Shown here in pieces: positions 28,877-38,199 of a stretch of 64,000 bases of DNA. Made by a program: the position numbers and the translations under genes. The notes below the pieces were generated by a model, which had not been told where the DNA came from, ran no database searches, and saw nothing but the letters and a program-made list of their open reading frames with translations. Each line of letters starts with the position of its first letter. The stretch's first letter is position 1. Source of the stretch: Rubrivivax gelatinosus (GTDB taxonomy: Bacteria > Pseudomonadota > Gammaproteobacteria > Burkholderiales > Burkholderiaceae_C); NCBI RefSeq assembly GCF_004340905.1, contig NZ_SLXD01000003.1, positions 62,001 through 126,000 on the forward strand, in the 5' to 3' direction.

Positions 28877-29683
28877 TCAGCGCTTGCCGGCGATCAGCAC
28901 GTTGTGCAGGTCGGCGCTGAAGCTGCGGACCTGGTCCAGCACGGCCTTGTTGCGACGGATCAGCCAGTTGTAGCCCATGACGGCCGGCACGGCGACGGCC
29001 AGGCCGATGGCGGTCATGATCAGCGCTTCACCGACCGGGCCGGCGACCTTGTCGATCGAGGCCTGGCCGCTGATGCCGATGCGCACCAGCGCGTTGTAGA
29101 TGCCCCAGACGGTGCCGAACAGGCCGACGAACGGCGCGGTCGAGCCGACGGTCGCCAGGAAGGCCAGGCCGTCGGTCAGGCGGCCCTGGATGTTGCCGAC
29201 GGCGCGCTCGACGCTCATCGTCACCCAGGTGTGCTTGTCGATCGACTCGACCATCGTGCCTTCGTGATGATCACTGGCCTTGATGCCCGACTCGGCGATG
29301 TAGCGGAAGGCCGAGCCTTCCTCGAGTGCGGTGACGCCGGCCTTCACCGAGTTCGCCTTCCAGAAGGCCTCGGCCGACTCGCGCGCGCTCTTCATCATCG
29401 AACGCTGCTCGTACAGCTTGGTGAAGATGATGTACCAGCTGCCCATCGACATGATCACGAGGATGATCAGCGTGCCCTTGGCGACGAAGTCGCCTTGCTG
29501 CCACAGGGCCTGCAGGCCGTAGGGGTTGTCCACCGCTTCGTGTTCGGTGGCGTCGGCCGGCGCCGTGGCGGCCGGCGGGGCGGCGGTGTCAGCCTGGGCC
29601 AGGGCGGGTTGGGTGCCGAACGCGGCGACCAGCGCGACCATCATCGCCGCCAGCGACGATCGCATCAGTTTCATCAAGGACAT
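28877..29683 (-). CDS. exbB: ExbB/MotA/TolQ-family proton channel
   Basis: A 268-residue ExbB. Residues 1-32 look like a cleavable signal sequence (ending ALAQ) followed by an Ala/Pro linker, as in the long beta-proteobacterial ExbB type. Three membrane helices follow: about 70-92 (TLIILVIMSMGSWYIIF), about 168-190 (FLATVGSTAPFVGLFGTVWG) and about 215-238 (EALIMTAIGLAVAVPAVMGY). It builds the proton channel with ExbD to power TonB. ATG 29683 follows TGGAGG by 5 bp. It is 96 bp from tonB, on the same strand. Confidence 0.94.
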   Translation of the reverse strand: MSLMKLMRSSLAAMMVALVAAFGTQPALAQADTAAPPAATAPADATEHEAVDNPYGLQALWQQGDFVAKGTLIILVIMSMGSWYIIFTKLYEQRSMMKSARESAEAFWKANSVKAGVTALEEGSAFRYIAESGIKASDHHEGTMVESIDKHTWVTMSVERAVGNIQGRLTDGLAFLATVGSTAPFVGLFGTVWGIYNALVRIGISGQASIDKVAGPVGEALIMTAIGLAVAVPAVMGYNWLIRRNKAVLDQVRSFSADLHNVLIAGKR

Positions 29684-29779
29684 CGTGCCTCCAAGGGGAA
29701 AGAACGCCGGCTCGAGCGCCGCACGTGGGTAAGAGCGTCGCCGCGCGGACGCGGCGAGACGCGACAACAGGGTGCCTCG

Positions 29780-30442
29780 TTACTCGAGGTTCCAGACGTA
29801 TTCGACTTCGGCCTGCCCGCCGACCGGGTTGCCCTGCTCGTCGGTGCCCGGCTTGAACTGGCACTGGCTGAGCTTGCTGACGGCCACGCGGTCGAGCAGC
29901 TTGTGCTCACGCGACGGGCCTGCCGAACGCACCAGTTCCGATTTCGCGACGCGACCGCTCGCGTCCACGGTGAACCGGACCTTGGTGGTACCCGTGGCCT
30001 CGGCGCGCACCGCCGCGGGCGGGTAGTCGTCGCGCGTCGGGGCGCAGGAACGGGCACTGATGATCGTCGGGCGCACGTTGCGCGGCGCCGGCGGTGCTTC
30101 GGCGCGCGGGACCGTGACGGCCTGCGGCGGCGGCGCCACCGTGGTCGTCGTGATCGTCGGCGCCGGCGTCGGCGGCGGGTTGACGTTGACTTCGGGCGGC
30201 GGCACGAACGACGGCGGCGGCGGCGCGAACTTGGGCGGCGGCGGGAGGTTCTCCGGCGGCGGGGGCTCCGGCGGCTTGACCTCCTCGATGATCTTGGTTT
30301 CGATCGGGGCCTTGATGACCTCGACCATCCGCTGTGCGAGACCCGAGAGCAGCGCCCAGCCGAGCAGCAGGTGCAGGGCGAGAACGATGCCGATCCCAAC
30401 GGCGTGCTTGCCCGGGTTTCGTTGTTGCTGGGCGTAATCCAC
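29780..30442 (-). CDS. tonB: TonB energy transducer
   Basis: A 220-residue TonB. One membrane anchor (about 13-36, with the conserved His in ALHLLLGW), a proline-rich periplasm-spanning segment (about 54-115; PPEPPPPENLPPPP) and a C-terminal TonB domain (about 130-220; YPPAAVRAEATGTTKVRFTV). It transmits the ExbB-ExbD proton-motive energy to outer-membrane receptors for siderophores, haem or vitamins. First gene of the minus-strand cluster tonB-exbB-exbD-exbD-TPR. No convincing Fur box was seen upstream. Confidence 0.94.
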   Translation of the reverse strand: MDYAQQQRNPGKHAVGIGIVLALHLLLGWALLSGLAQRMVEVIKAPIETKIIEEVKPPEPPPPENLPPPPKFAPPPPSFVPPPEVNVNPPPTPAPTITTTTVAPPPQAVTVPRAEAPPAPRNVRPTIISARSCAPTRDDYPPAAVRAEATGTTKVRFTVDASGRVAKSELVRSAGPSREHKLLDRVAVSKLSQCQFKPGTDEQGNPVGGQAEVEYVWNLE

Positions 30443-30948
30443 TCAGAATCCTCCAGGAGTTCCCGCTCCGCCATCCGGAGCCGGAACCCGTGACCAAATG
30501 CTCGCGCGGCCTCGTGGACCGCAGGCGGCCTGGTCGACCGCGAAGCGCGGGACTATAGCGCGAAAGTCAAGGGCTCCCGGCCGGGGGCTTGCCCTGGAAC
30601 GGAAGCGCCTGTCCACGCTCCTGCCGTGCGATGCAAGTTCGGGGCCAGCCGCGTGCCTGCTGTCGCGCCCTTGGTGTGCCGGCGCTCGGGGGCCCGATCT
30701 CCGGGCTTCGACGCCCCGGCCGGCGACCCCTGGATCGGGGGCCAGCGGCCGTCCGCGGCGGGCCGGCCGGGCACGAAAGTCGGCGTCAACTGTCAAGCGT
30801 TGACATTGTGGCGGGGCCTCGCCTCAAGGCGCGGCGGCTGGCCGTCGAAGCTGCGGACAGCGGCGCGGCACCAGCGGGCGGCTCGCGTGGAACGTCCACC
30901 GAGCGCATCCGAGGCGACCCGAGCGTCGCCTACCGGAAAGCACTGCAC
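30443..30948. other. 506-bp intergenic region, tonB / chemoreceptor
   Basis: Non-coding gap between divergent genes. It holds possible -10 elements for tonB (TATAGT on the minus strand near 30552) without a well-placed -35, and a perfect palindrome at 30791-30805. Several ORFs run through it but none has a plausible start, codon pattern or domain. No RNA gene was recognised. Confidence 0.5.
30791..30805. promoter_or_regulatory. Operator-like palindrome
   Basis: TGTCAAGCGTTGACA, two perfect 6-base arms around GCG, 144 bp before the chemoreceptor start; the flanking bases add a longer overlapping repeat (GTCAAC/GTTGAC). The regulator is unknown; the right arm also resembles a -35 box. Confidence 0.35.
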
Positions 30949-32502
30949 ATGAAGCTCAACTCCCTGCGTGTCGGACAGCGCCTGTGGCTGTTCGTCGGCA
31001 CCTTCGCGCTCCTCGTCATCGCCGTCGTCGGCATTGCCGGCCGCTGGCTCTACGTCTCCGAGCAGGAGGCCGAGCAGTCGATCTCCGTGGCCGTACGGAA
31101 GGTCGAACTCGCCAACGCCTGGCTGCATCTGGTCGAGGTCAACATCGGGCGCGAGTACGCCGCGGCCCTCAGCACCGAACCGGCCGTGCACGCGGCCATC
31201 CTGCCGCTCAACGAGGCCAACGTCGAGAAGATGAAGACCGACATCAAGCCGCAGATCAATGCCCTGGCGACGAGCGAGGCCGAGAGGGAGATGCTCAAGG
31301 CGATCGACGTCAAGCACGCCTCGGCCCGTGCCGCGGCGCTGGCGATCTCGGACTTCAAGCACCGCGGTGACAACGCCGGCGCGCGTGCCGCGCTGGAGAC
31401 GCGCTTCCTGCCGGCCATGGACATCTTCATCCCCGCGGTGCGCGAGTTCATCGCCAGCCAGCGTGCGAACGCCGACGCGGTGCGCGAGCGCGTGCTCGCC
31501 GAACGGCTGCGCATCGTCGGCGTGGCCGGCGCGCTGATCGCCGTCGTCATCGTCGCGGCGGTGCTCGGCACGATCGCGCTGCGACGCTCGATCCACGGCC
31601 CGCTGCTCGATGCGATGGCCGTCGCCGACACCATCGCCTCGGGCGACCTGACGCGCCCGGTCGTGTCCACGCGCGGCGACGAGTTCGGCGACCTGCTGCG
31701 GGCGCTGGAGTCGATGCGCCAGTCGCTGCGCACGCTCGTCGGCTCGGTCCACGCCGGAACCGAGGGCATCCAGGGCGCCAGCCGCGAGATCGCTGCGGCC
31801 AGCCGCGACCTGTCGCAGCGCACCGAGGAGTCCGCCGCCAACCTGCAGCAGACGGCCGCTTCGATGGAGCAGCTCACCGGCACGGTGCGCCAGTCGGCGC
31901 AGGCCGCCCAGGAGGCCGACGCCTGCGCCGCCGAGGCTGCCGGTGTGGCCGCGCGCGGCGGCGCGCTGGTGCAGGAAGTGGTGACGACGATGGAGTCCAT
32001 CCACGGCAGCTCGACGCGCATCGCCGAGATCATCGGCGTCATCGACGGCATCGCGTTCCAGACCAACATCCTGGCGCTCAACGCGGCCGTCGAGGCGGCA
32101 CGTGCGGGCGAGTCGGGCCGCGGTTTCGCCGTCGTCGCCGGCGAGGTCAGGGCGCTGGCGCAGCGCAGCGCGCAGGCGGCCACCGAGATCAAGTCCTTGA
32201 TCGGCGCCTCGGTCGACCGCGTCGAGGCCGGTTCGCGCCTGGTGGCCGATGCCGGCACGACGATGCGCGACATCGTCGGCCAGGTCGGGCGCGTGGCCGC
32301 GCTCGTGGGCCGCATCAGCGCGGCGACCGGCGAGCAGAGCGACGGCCTGGAGCAGGTCAACGTCGCGGTGGCGGCGCTCGACCGCATGACGCAGCAGAAC
32401 GCCGCGCTCGTCGAGCAGACCAGCGCGGCGGCCAAGGCGCTGGAGGACCAGTCGGTGCAGCTCGCGGGACAGGTCGCGCGCTTCCAGGTCGAAGGCGGCT
32501 GA
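30949..32502 (+). CDS. Methyl-accepting chemotaxis protein
   Basis: A 517-residue chemoreceptor. Membrane helix 1 spans about 12-34, a periplasmic four-helix-bundle sensor about 35-185, helix 2 about 187-212. A HAMP domain follows ([16 protein letters not shown]) and then the methylation/signalling coiled coil with the conserved tip ([20 protein letters not shown]). It lacks a CheR-docking pentapeptide at the C-terminus, which ends ARFQVEGG. Ligand unknown. No strong ribosome-binding site before ATG 30949. It stands 182 bp ahead of the BCCT transporter. Confidence 0.92.
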   Translation: MKLNSLRVGQRLWLFVGTFALLVIAVVGIAGRWLYVSEQEAEQSISVAVRKVELANAWLHLVEVNIGREYAAALSTEPAVHAAILPLNEANVEKMKTDIKPQINALATSEAEREMLKAIDVKHASARAAALAISDFKHRGDNAGARAALETRFLPAMDIFIPAVREFIASQRANADAVRERVLAERLRIVGVAGALIAVVIVAAVLGTIALRRSIHGPLLDAMAVADTIASGDLTRPVVSTRGDEFGDLLRALESMRQSLRTLVGSVHAGTEGIQGASREIAAASRDLSQRTEESAANLQQTAASMEQLTGTVRQSAQAAQEADACAAEAAGVAARGGALVQEVVTTMESIHGSSTRIAEIIGVIDGIAFQTNILALNAAVEAARAGESGRGFAVVAGEVRALAQRSAQAATEIKSLIGASVDRVEAGSRLVADAGTTMRDIVGQVGRVAALVGRISAATGEQSDGLEQVNVAVAALDRMTQQNAALVEQTSAAAKALEDQSVQLAGQVARFQVEGG

Positions 32503-32684
32503 GCGCCCGGGCGCAGCGCGCGCGGAACTTCGGCCGCGATCGCGGACTCTTGTAGCGGTGCGGCCCGCCGATGGAGCGGCCGCCGACGCGAACCTCCGGA
32601 GCGCGCCGACCGTCCTGCATCGTTCCTCCCCGGAGCCCGTGCGCGGTGGTGCGCGGCCGGCATACCAAGAGGAGGATGTTCCCG

Positions 32685-34211
32685 ATGCAGTTGTTCCTGT
32701 CCGCCGGCCTGATCGCGGCGATCGTCGCCTGGGGCCTGGTCTCCCCGGCGTCGCTGGGCCTGGTCTTCGACCGCGCCCTGGCGACGATCACCGTGCACTT
32801 CGGCTGGTTGTACCTGTGGGTCGTGCTCGGCCTCGTCGTCGTCTGCGCCCTGCTGGCCTTCAGTCGCTACGGCGACCTGAAGCTCGGCGCCGACGACGAG
32901 GAGCCCGAGTTCTCGCGCGGCACCTGGTTCGCGATGCTGTTTGCCGCCGGCATGGGCATCGGCCTCGTGTTCTGGGGCGTGGCCGAACCGATCTCGCACT
33001 TCGGCGCACCGCCGCCGGGCATCACGCCGGGCACGCCCGAGGCGGCCAACGCCGCGATGCGCTACGCCTTCTTCCACTGGGGGCTGCATCCGTGGGCGGT
33101 GTACGGTGTCGTCGCGCTGGCGATCGCCTTCTTCACCTTCCGCCGCGGCCAGGCCGCGCTGATCAGCTCGGCCACCGAGTCGCTGCCCTGGCGCGGCGTG
33201 CGCATGCTGTCGCCGCTGTTCAACGTGCTCGCGGTGATCGCCACCGCCTTCGGCGTGGCGGCGTCGCTGGGCATCGGCGCGCTGCAGATCAACAGCGGCC
33301 TGAACGCCGTCTTCGGCGTGCCGGTGGGCATCGTCCCGCAGATCCTGATCATCGCGGTGACGACGGCACTGTTCCTGGGCTCGGCGCTCACCGGGGTGAC
33401 GCGCGGCATCAAGTGGCTGTCGATCGTCAACCTGCTGATCGCCGCCGCGCTCGGGCTGTTCGTCTTCGCCGTCGGCCCGACGGTGGCGATCATCGACACC
33501 TTCACGACGACGCTGGGGGCCTACGTCAGCGAGTTCGTGCGCATGAGCCTGCGCATGACGCCGTTCCGCGACAGCGGCTGGGTCGGCGGCTGGACCATCT
33601 TCTACTGGGCCTGGTGGGTCGCGTGGTCGCCCTTCGTCGGCCTGTTCATCGCCCGCGTCTCGCGCGGCCGCACGATCCGCGAGTTCGTCGTCGGCACCGT
33701 GTTCGCGCCGACGCTGGCCGGTTTCCTCTGGTTCGCGATCTTCGGCGGCACGGCGCTGAACCTGCAGATCTTCGGCGGCGTGCCGATCGCCGACGCGGTC
33801 AAGGCCGACGTCTCGACGGCGATGTTCGCGATGTTCGACGCGCTGCCGCTGGGCACCGCGTTGTCGGTCGTGGCCACCGTGCTGGTGCTGGTGTTCTTCG
33901 TCACCTCGGGTGACTCGGCGACGCTGGTGCTGGGCATCATGAGTTCCAAGGGCGATCCCGATCCGAAGGGGCGCGTGAAGCTCGTCTGGGGCCTGCTCGT
34001 GGCCGGCATCGCCGCCAGCCTGCTGCTGTCCGGCGGCATCAAGGCGGTGCAGACGGCGACCATCGTCTTCGCGCTGCCGTTCACGATCGTCATCGTGCTG
34101 ATGACCGCCGCGCTGTGGCGCGCGGTGCGCGAGGACTGGCAGGCCGAGCAGCGCCGCGAACGCGAGCTGCGCCGGCGCCTGCGCGAGATGGTCGGCCCCG
34201 GCCTCAACTGA
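32685..34211 (+). CDS. BCCT-family transporter (betaine/choline/carnitine type)
   Basis: A 508-residue transporter with about 12 membrane helices. Diagnostic BCCT motifs are [14 protein letters not shown] (about 93-106) and the Trp-rich [20 protein letters not shown] segment (about 305-324). The family takes up quaternary-ammonium osmolytes such as glycine betaine or choline, or carnitine, driven by sodium or protons. Start at ATG 32685: AGGAGG directly abuts the upstream ATG 32676 but is 9 bp from this one. The stop overlaps the marC-like gene by one base (TGATG). The short C-terminal tail lacks the long regulatory extension of BetP. Confidence 0.92.
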   Translation: MQLFLSAGLIAAIVAWGLVSPASLGLVFDRALATITVHFGWLYLWVVLGLVVVCALLAFSRYGDLKLGADDEEPEFSRGTWFAMLFAAGMGIGLVFWGVAEPISHFGAPPPGITPGTPEAANAAMRYAFFHWGLHPWAVYGVVALAIAFFTFRRGQAALISSATESLPWRGVRMLSPLFNVLAVIATAFGVAASLGIGALQINSGLNAVFGVPVGIVPQILIIAVTTALFLGSALTGVTRGIKWLSIVNLLIAAALGLFVFAVGPTVAIIDTFTTTLGAYVSEFVRMSLRMTPFRDSGWVGGWTIFYWAWWVAWSPFVGLFIARVSRGRTIREFVVGTVFAPTLAGFLWFAIFGGTALNLQIFGGVPIADAVKADVSTAMFAMFDALPLGTALSVVATVLVLVFFVTSGDSATLVLGIMSSKGDPDPKGRVKLVWGLLVAGIAASLLLSGGIKAVQTATIVFALPFTIVIVLMTAALWRAVREDWQAEQRRERELRRRLREMVGPGLN

Positions 34212-34903
34212 TGGGACTCGAGGTCGGGGCGCTGCTGCTGGCTTTCGGCAAGGCGCTGCTGTTCGCGCTCGCGACGCTGCTGCCCATCCTGAACCCGGCG
34301 GCGACGGCGCCGATCTTCCTCGGCCTGACCGAAGGCGCGAGCGACACGACGCGTGCGCTGCTGGCGCGGCGCATCGCACGCAACATGTTCGCGCTGCTCG
34401 TCGGCTCGATGCTGGTCGGCTCCTACGTGCTGGACTTCTTCGGCATCTCGCTGCCGATCGTGCGTGTCGGCGGCGGCCTCATCGTCGCCGCCACCGCCTG
34501 GCGCATGCTGAGCGTGACCCCGGCGACGATCGAGTCGCGCAGCGAGATCGCCCAGGCCTTCACGCCCGAACAGGCGCGGCGCCAGGCCTTCTACCCGCTG
34601 ACCTTCCCGATCAGCTGCGGGCCGGGTTCGATCGCCGCGGCGATCACGGTCGGCGTGTCGCTGCACGACACGACGATCTCGGTGTCGCTGGCGCGCATGG
34701 GCGGGGCGATCGCCGCGCTGGTGCTGATCGGCGTCGTGCTCTACGTCGCGTTCCGCTACGCCCGGCTGCTGCTGCGCCCGCTGGGCGAGGCCGGCGCGGT
34801 GGTCTTCCTGCGCCTGTCGGCCTTCATCCTGCTGTGCCTGGGCGTGCAGATCGTCTGGGACGGCGCGAGCGAGCTGCTGCTGGGCGTGCTGCGGCCGCTG
34901 TAG
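34211..34903 (+). CDS. MarC-family integral membrane protein
   Basis: A 230-residue membrane protein with about six helices and MarC family marks: [17 protein letters not shown] near the N-terminus, [32 protein letters not shown], and [19 protein letters not shown]. coli MarC was once linked to multiple antibiotic resistance, a link later withdrawn; the role is unknown. It starts on the last base of the BCCT stop codon, so both are likely made together. Confidence 0.9.
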   Translation: MGLEVGALLLAFGKALLFALATLLPILNPAATAPIFLGLTEGASDTTRALLARRIARNMFALLVGSMLVGSYVLDFFGISLPIVRVGGGLIVAATAWRMLSVTPATIESRSEIAQAFTPEQARRQAFYPLTFPISCGPGSIAAAITVGVSLHDTTISVSLARMGGAIAALVLIGVVLYVAFRYARLLLRPLGEAGAVVFLRLSAFILLCLGVQIVWDGASELLLGVLRPL

Positions 34904-34962
34904 CCGCCCGCCGCCGCGGGCCGCGGGCGCGCCGCGGCGTGCGATGCTGCCGTACGGCGTCC

Positions 34963-34989
34963 TCAAGCGCATCCGGTCGGTGCCGATAC
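34963..34989 (+). promoter_or_regulatory. Sigma-28 (FliA) type promoter
   Basis: TCAA (34963-34966), 15-bp spacer, GCCGATAC (34982-34989); consensus TAAA-N15-GCCGATAA. The -10 matches 7 of 8, the -35 3 of 4, with exact spacing. It lies 75 bp before the GTG start of a chemoreceptor, the kind of gene FliA usually controls. Confidence 0.65.
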
Positions 34990-35064
34990 AAGGGCAAACG
35001 CTGGGGAGAGGTCCGTCAGGCTCCTTGGACCGGCTTTCGCAGCCATCAATCCTGGGGGAGATCC

Positions 35065-36639
35065 GTGGGACTTCTTCGTGACATCCGCATCGGCGTACGC
35101 CTGGGCGGCGCATTTCTCGGTCTCGTGGTCCTGCTCGCCGTGACCGGGGCGATCGGCCTGAGCAGCCTGCAGGCTACCCAGGCGAGGCTGGAGTCCGTCT
35201 ACGGCGACCGCGTGGTGCCGCTCAGGCAGCTCAAGCTGATCGCCGACGCCTATGCCGTCAACGTCATCGACGCGGTGAACAAGGCCAACGCCGGACGCAT
35301 GCCGGCCCAGGAGGCCGCGCAGCAGCTGGCGGCGGCCCAGGCCGCGATCGCGCAGTCCTGGAAGGACTACATGGGCACGCGGCTCACCGAACAGGAGGCG
35401 CGGCTGGCACGCGAGGCCGAGCAGCTGTTCGAACCGGCGAACCGGGACATCGAACGTGCGCGCCAGGCGCTGCTGGCGCTGTCGGGTTCCGCGGCCGGCC
35501 AGCTCGTCCAGCTCGACGGGGCGCTCTACGACACCGTCGACCCGATCAGCGCCAAGATCGCCGAGATCACCGAGCTGCAGCTGCGTGCGGCCAAGCAGGA
35601 TGTCGACGCCGCGTCCGCGACCTACGCCTGGACCCAGGCGGTGATCCTGGGCGTGACCTTGGTCTCGGTGATGCTGGCGGCCGTCGGCGGGCTGGTCATC
35701 ACCCGGTCCATCACGCGCCCGGTGCAGGGGGCCGTGCTCGCGCTGCAGGCGGTCGCGGCGGGGGATCTGGGGGCACGGGTCGAGGGCTCGTCGAAGGACG
35801 AGATCGGCCAGCTGCTGGCGGCGCTGCGCACGATGAAGGAGGAGCTGTCGCAGATCGTCGGCACCGTGCGCTCCAGCAGCGACAGCGTGGTCACCGCGTC
35901 GACGCAGATCGCGCACGGCAACCAGGACCTGTCCGGCCGCACCGAGGAGCAGGCCAGCGCGCTGCAGCAGACCGCGGCGACGATGGACCAACTGGGCAGC
36001 ACGGTGCGCAACAACGCCGACAACGCCCGCCAGGCCGATCAGCTCGCCCGGGCTGCCGCGCAGGTGGCCGCCCAGGGCGGCGAGGTCGTCGGCCAGGTGG
36101 TGACGACGATGGCCGGCATCAGCGACTCCAGCCGCAGGATCGGCGACATCATCGGCGTCATCGACGGCATCGCGTTCCAGACCAACATCCTGGCGCTCAA
36201 CGCCGCGGTCGAGGCGGCGCGTGCCGGCGAGCAGGGCCGCGGCTTCGCGGTGGTGGCCAGCGAGGTGCGCACGCTGGCCCAGCGCAGTGCCGAGGCGGCC
36301 CGGGAGATCAAGGCCCTGATCACGAGCAACGTCGAGCAGGTCGGGCAGGGGGCGTCGCTGGTCGATCGCGCCGGCCAGACGATGGACGAGATCGTCGGGT
36401 CGATCCGGCGTGTCAGCGACATCGTCGGCGAGATCAGCTCGGCGACTTCGGAGCAGAGCAGCGGCATCCAGCAGGTCGGCGACGCGGTGAGCCAGATGGA
36501 CCAGGTGACCCAGCAGAACGCCGCGCTGGTCGAGGAAGGCGCCGCCGCGGCCGAGAGCCTGAAGCAGCAGGCCCAGCAACTGGCGCGTGTGGTGTCGATC
36601 TTCAAGCTCGACGCCGAGGCCTCCCGCGTGTCCGCCTGA
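35065..36639 (+). CDS. Methyl-accepting chemotaxis protein
   Basis: A 524-residue chemoreceptor started at GTG 35065, 6 bp after GGGGGAG. Membrane helix 1 is about 13-33, a periplasmic four-helix-bundle (MCP_4HB-like) domain spans about 35-190, helix 2 is about 192-213. HAMP ([15 protein letters not shown]) and the signalling hairpin ([20 protein letters not shown]) follow. Ligand unknown. A sigma-28-type promoter 75 bp upstream suggests co-expression with flagellar genes. A bidirectional terminator follows the gene. Confidence 0.93.
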   Translation: MGLLRDIRIGVRLGGAFLGLVVLLAVTGAIGLSSLQATQARLESVYGDRVVPLRQLKLIADAYAVNVIDAVNKANAGRMPAQEAAQQLAAAQAAIAQSWKDYMGTRLTEQEARLAREAEQLFEPANRDIERARQALLALSGSAAGQLVQLDGALYDTVDPISAKIAEITELQLRAAKQDVDAASATYAWTQAVILGVTLVSVMLAAVGGLVITRSITRPVQGAVLALQAVAAGDLGARVEGSSKDEIGQLLAALRTMKEELSQIVGTVRSSSDSVVTASTQIAHGNQDLSGRTEEQASALQQTAATMDQLGSTVRNNADNARQADQLARAAAQVAAQGGEVVGQVVTTMAGISDSSRRIGDIIGVIDGIAFQTNILALNAAVEAARAGEQGRGFAVVASEVRTLAQRSAEAAREIKALITSNVEQVGQGASLVDRAGQTMDEIVGSIRRVSDIVGEISSATSEQSSGIQQVGDAVSQMDQVTQQNAALVEEGAAAAESLKQQAQQLARVVSIFKLDAEASRVSA

Positions 36640-36686
36640 ACCCCGCCCGAGCCGCCCGGCGGTTCGGGCCGGCCGCAAACGAAAAA

Positions 36687-36720
36687 GCCGCTGATCCTGC
36701 GATCAGCGGCTTTGTTGTTT

Positions 36721-36721
<1 letters not shown>
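36687..36721. terminator. Bidirectional terminator, chemoreceptor / tRNA-Ala
   Basis: Perfect 10-bp stem GCCGCTGATC/GATCAGCGGC with loop CTGC. On the plus strand it is followed by TTTGTTGTTTT, on the minus strand by TTTTTCG, so it can end both the chemoreceptor transcript and the tRNA transcript. Confidence 0.88.
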
Positions 36722-36796
<75 letters not shown>

Positions 36797-36888
36797 GAAA
36801 CAGCTAGCAGTATAGCACCAAATACGGGCTTGTCATCAAGTCGATGCCCCGCGACACGTCGGCACACCGGCGGCGCTATCGTCGCCGC

Positions 36889-37788
36889 ATGGACCCGAAC
36901 ACCTTGCCCGGGCCGCACGACGGCCTGCTGTCGCCCGTCGTCGCCGGCTGCTGGCGGCTGCACGAATGGGGCCTGGATGTCGCGGCGCGCGTGCGCTGGA
37001 TCGAGCGGGCGCTCGAGCTCGGCATCACGACCTTCGACCACGCCGACATCTACGGCGGCTACCGCGTCGAGGCGCTGTTCGGCGAGGCGCTGGCCGCCGC
37101 GCCGGGGCTGCGCGAGCGCATCCGCCTCGTGACCAAGTGCGGCATCAAGCTGGTCGGCGACGCACGGCCGGCGCACACGATCAAGTCCTACGACAGCTCG
37201 CGCGGCCACGTCGTCGCCTCGGTCGAGGCCTCGCTGCGCGCGCTGCGCACCGACCGCCTGGACCTGCTGCTGCTGCACCGGCCCGACCTGCTGGCCGACC
37301 CCGACGAGATCGCCGCCACCTTCGACGCGCTGCGCCGCGCCGGCAAGGTGCTGCACTTCGGCGTCTCCAACCACACACCCTCGCAGTTCGCGCTGCTGCA
37401 CCGGCGTTTCCCGCTCGTGACGAACCAGGTGGAGCTGTCGCCGCTGCAGATGCAGGCGCTGGCCGACGGCACGCTGGAGCAGGCGCTGGACCTGCGGCTG
37501 CCGCCGATGATCTGGTCGCCGCTGGCCGGCGGCCGGCTGTTCCGCGGCGACGACGGGCAGGCGCGGCGCGTGCGCGCGGTGCTCCAGGCGCTGGGCGCCG
37601 AACACGGCGTCCCGGCGGCCACCGTCGCCTACGCCTGGATCCTGCGCCACCCGTCGCGGCCGGTGCCGATCACCGGCTCGTCGCGCGTCGAGGCGCTGGC
37701 CGAGGCGACGGCGGCGCTCGCGCTGCGCCTGCCGGCCGAGGCCTGGTACCGCGTCTGGCAGGCGAGCATGGGCCACGAGGTGGCCTGA
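36889..37788 (+). CDS. Aldo/keto reductase
   Basis: A 299-residue NADPH-dependent oxidoreductase of the YdhF-like group. It shows the TIM-barrel motifs with catalytic Asp and Tyr in FDHADIYGGYRVEALFGEAL, Lys in LVTKCGIK, and His in LLLLHRPDLLADPDE. The region between (DARPAHTIKSYDSSRGHVVASVE) is typical of the group, as is PITGSSRVEAL near the C-terminus for cofactor binding. Start ATG 36889 fits the domain; an upstream ATG 36844 would add a basic leader. Substrate unknown. Confidence 0.93.
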   Translation: MDPNTLPGPHDGLLSPVVAGCWRLHEWGLDVAARVRWIERALELGITTFDHADIYGGYRVEALFGEALAAAPGLRERIRLVTKCGIKLVGDARPAHTIKSYDSSRGHVVASVEASLRALRTDRLDLLLLHRPDLLADPDEIAATFDALRRAGKVLHFGVSNHTPSQFALLHRRFPLVTNQVELSPLQMQALADGTLEQALDLRLPPMIWSPLAGGRLFRGDDGQARRVRAVLQALGAEHGVPAATVAYAWILRHPSRPVPITGSSRVEALAEATAALALRLPAEAWYRVWQASMGHEVA

Positions 37789-37920
37789 GACCTCAGGACT
37801 TGTCCGGGGCTCACTCCCGCTGGGCGGGACCGGCCGCCAGGCCGAAGGGTGCTCCCGTGATCCCCTGACGCCGGCGCGGTCTCGCGTTCGGCGCGGTGGC
37901 CGCGCCGGCCGCATGATGGG

Positions 37921-38187
37921 GTGGTGCCGCGTGTCGTCTTCACCCCGCAGCTCGCCCGCTTCGTCGGCCCCGTCGACGCGGTGCAGGCCGACGCGGCCAC
38001 GCTGGGCGAGGCGCTCGCCGCCGCGTTCGCGCGCCACCCGAGGCTGCGCGGCTACGTGCTCGACGACCAGGGTGCTCTGCGCGTCAACGTCGCCGTCTTC
38101 GTCGACGGGCAGCGCCGCACGGCGCTGGACGACACGCTCGTGCCCGCCAGCACGGTGCACGTGCTGCAGGCGCTGTCCGGAGGCTGA
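37921..38187 (+). CDS. MoaD/ThiS-like beta-grasp protein
   Basis: An 88-residue beta-grasp (ubiquitin-like) protein that ends in the diagnostic Gly-Gly (ALSGG), which in ThiS and MoaD is adenylated and thiocarboxylated as a sulfur carrier. Start GTG 37921 is likely; GTG 37924 is also possible. It is followed 12 bp later by a gene for an Asp-box repeat protein, not by molybdopterin or thiamine genes. A role in sulfur transfer or protein conjugation is possible; an activating E1-like enzyme is not in the window. Confidence 0.82.
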   Translation: MVPRVVFTPQLARFVGPVDAVQADAATLGEALAAAFARHPRLRGYVLDDQGALRVNVAVFVDGQRRTALDDTLVPASTVHVLQALSGG

Positions 38188-38199
38188 AAGGGGACCACG

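Noticed and set aside
30541..30600. TTGACT/TATAGT promoter for tonB on the minus strand
   Set aside because: The two boxes are only 7 bp apart, so they cannot act as a -35/-10 pair.
31050..34379. 1109-codon minus-strand open frame
   Set aside because: Antisense to a chemoreceptor and the BCCT transporter; composition is low-complexity and no family pattern is visible.
34211..34903. Multidrug efflux function for the MarC protein
   Set aside because: The family name is historical; a resistance role was not upheld, and nothing in the sequence shows transport of drugs.
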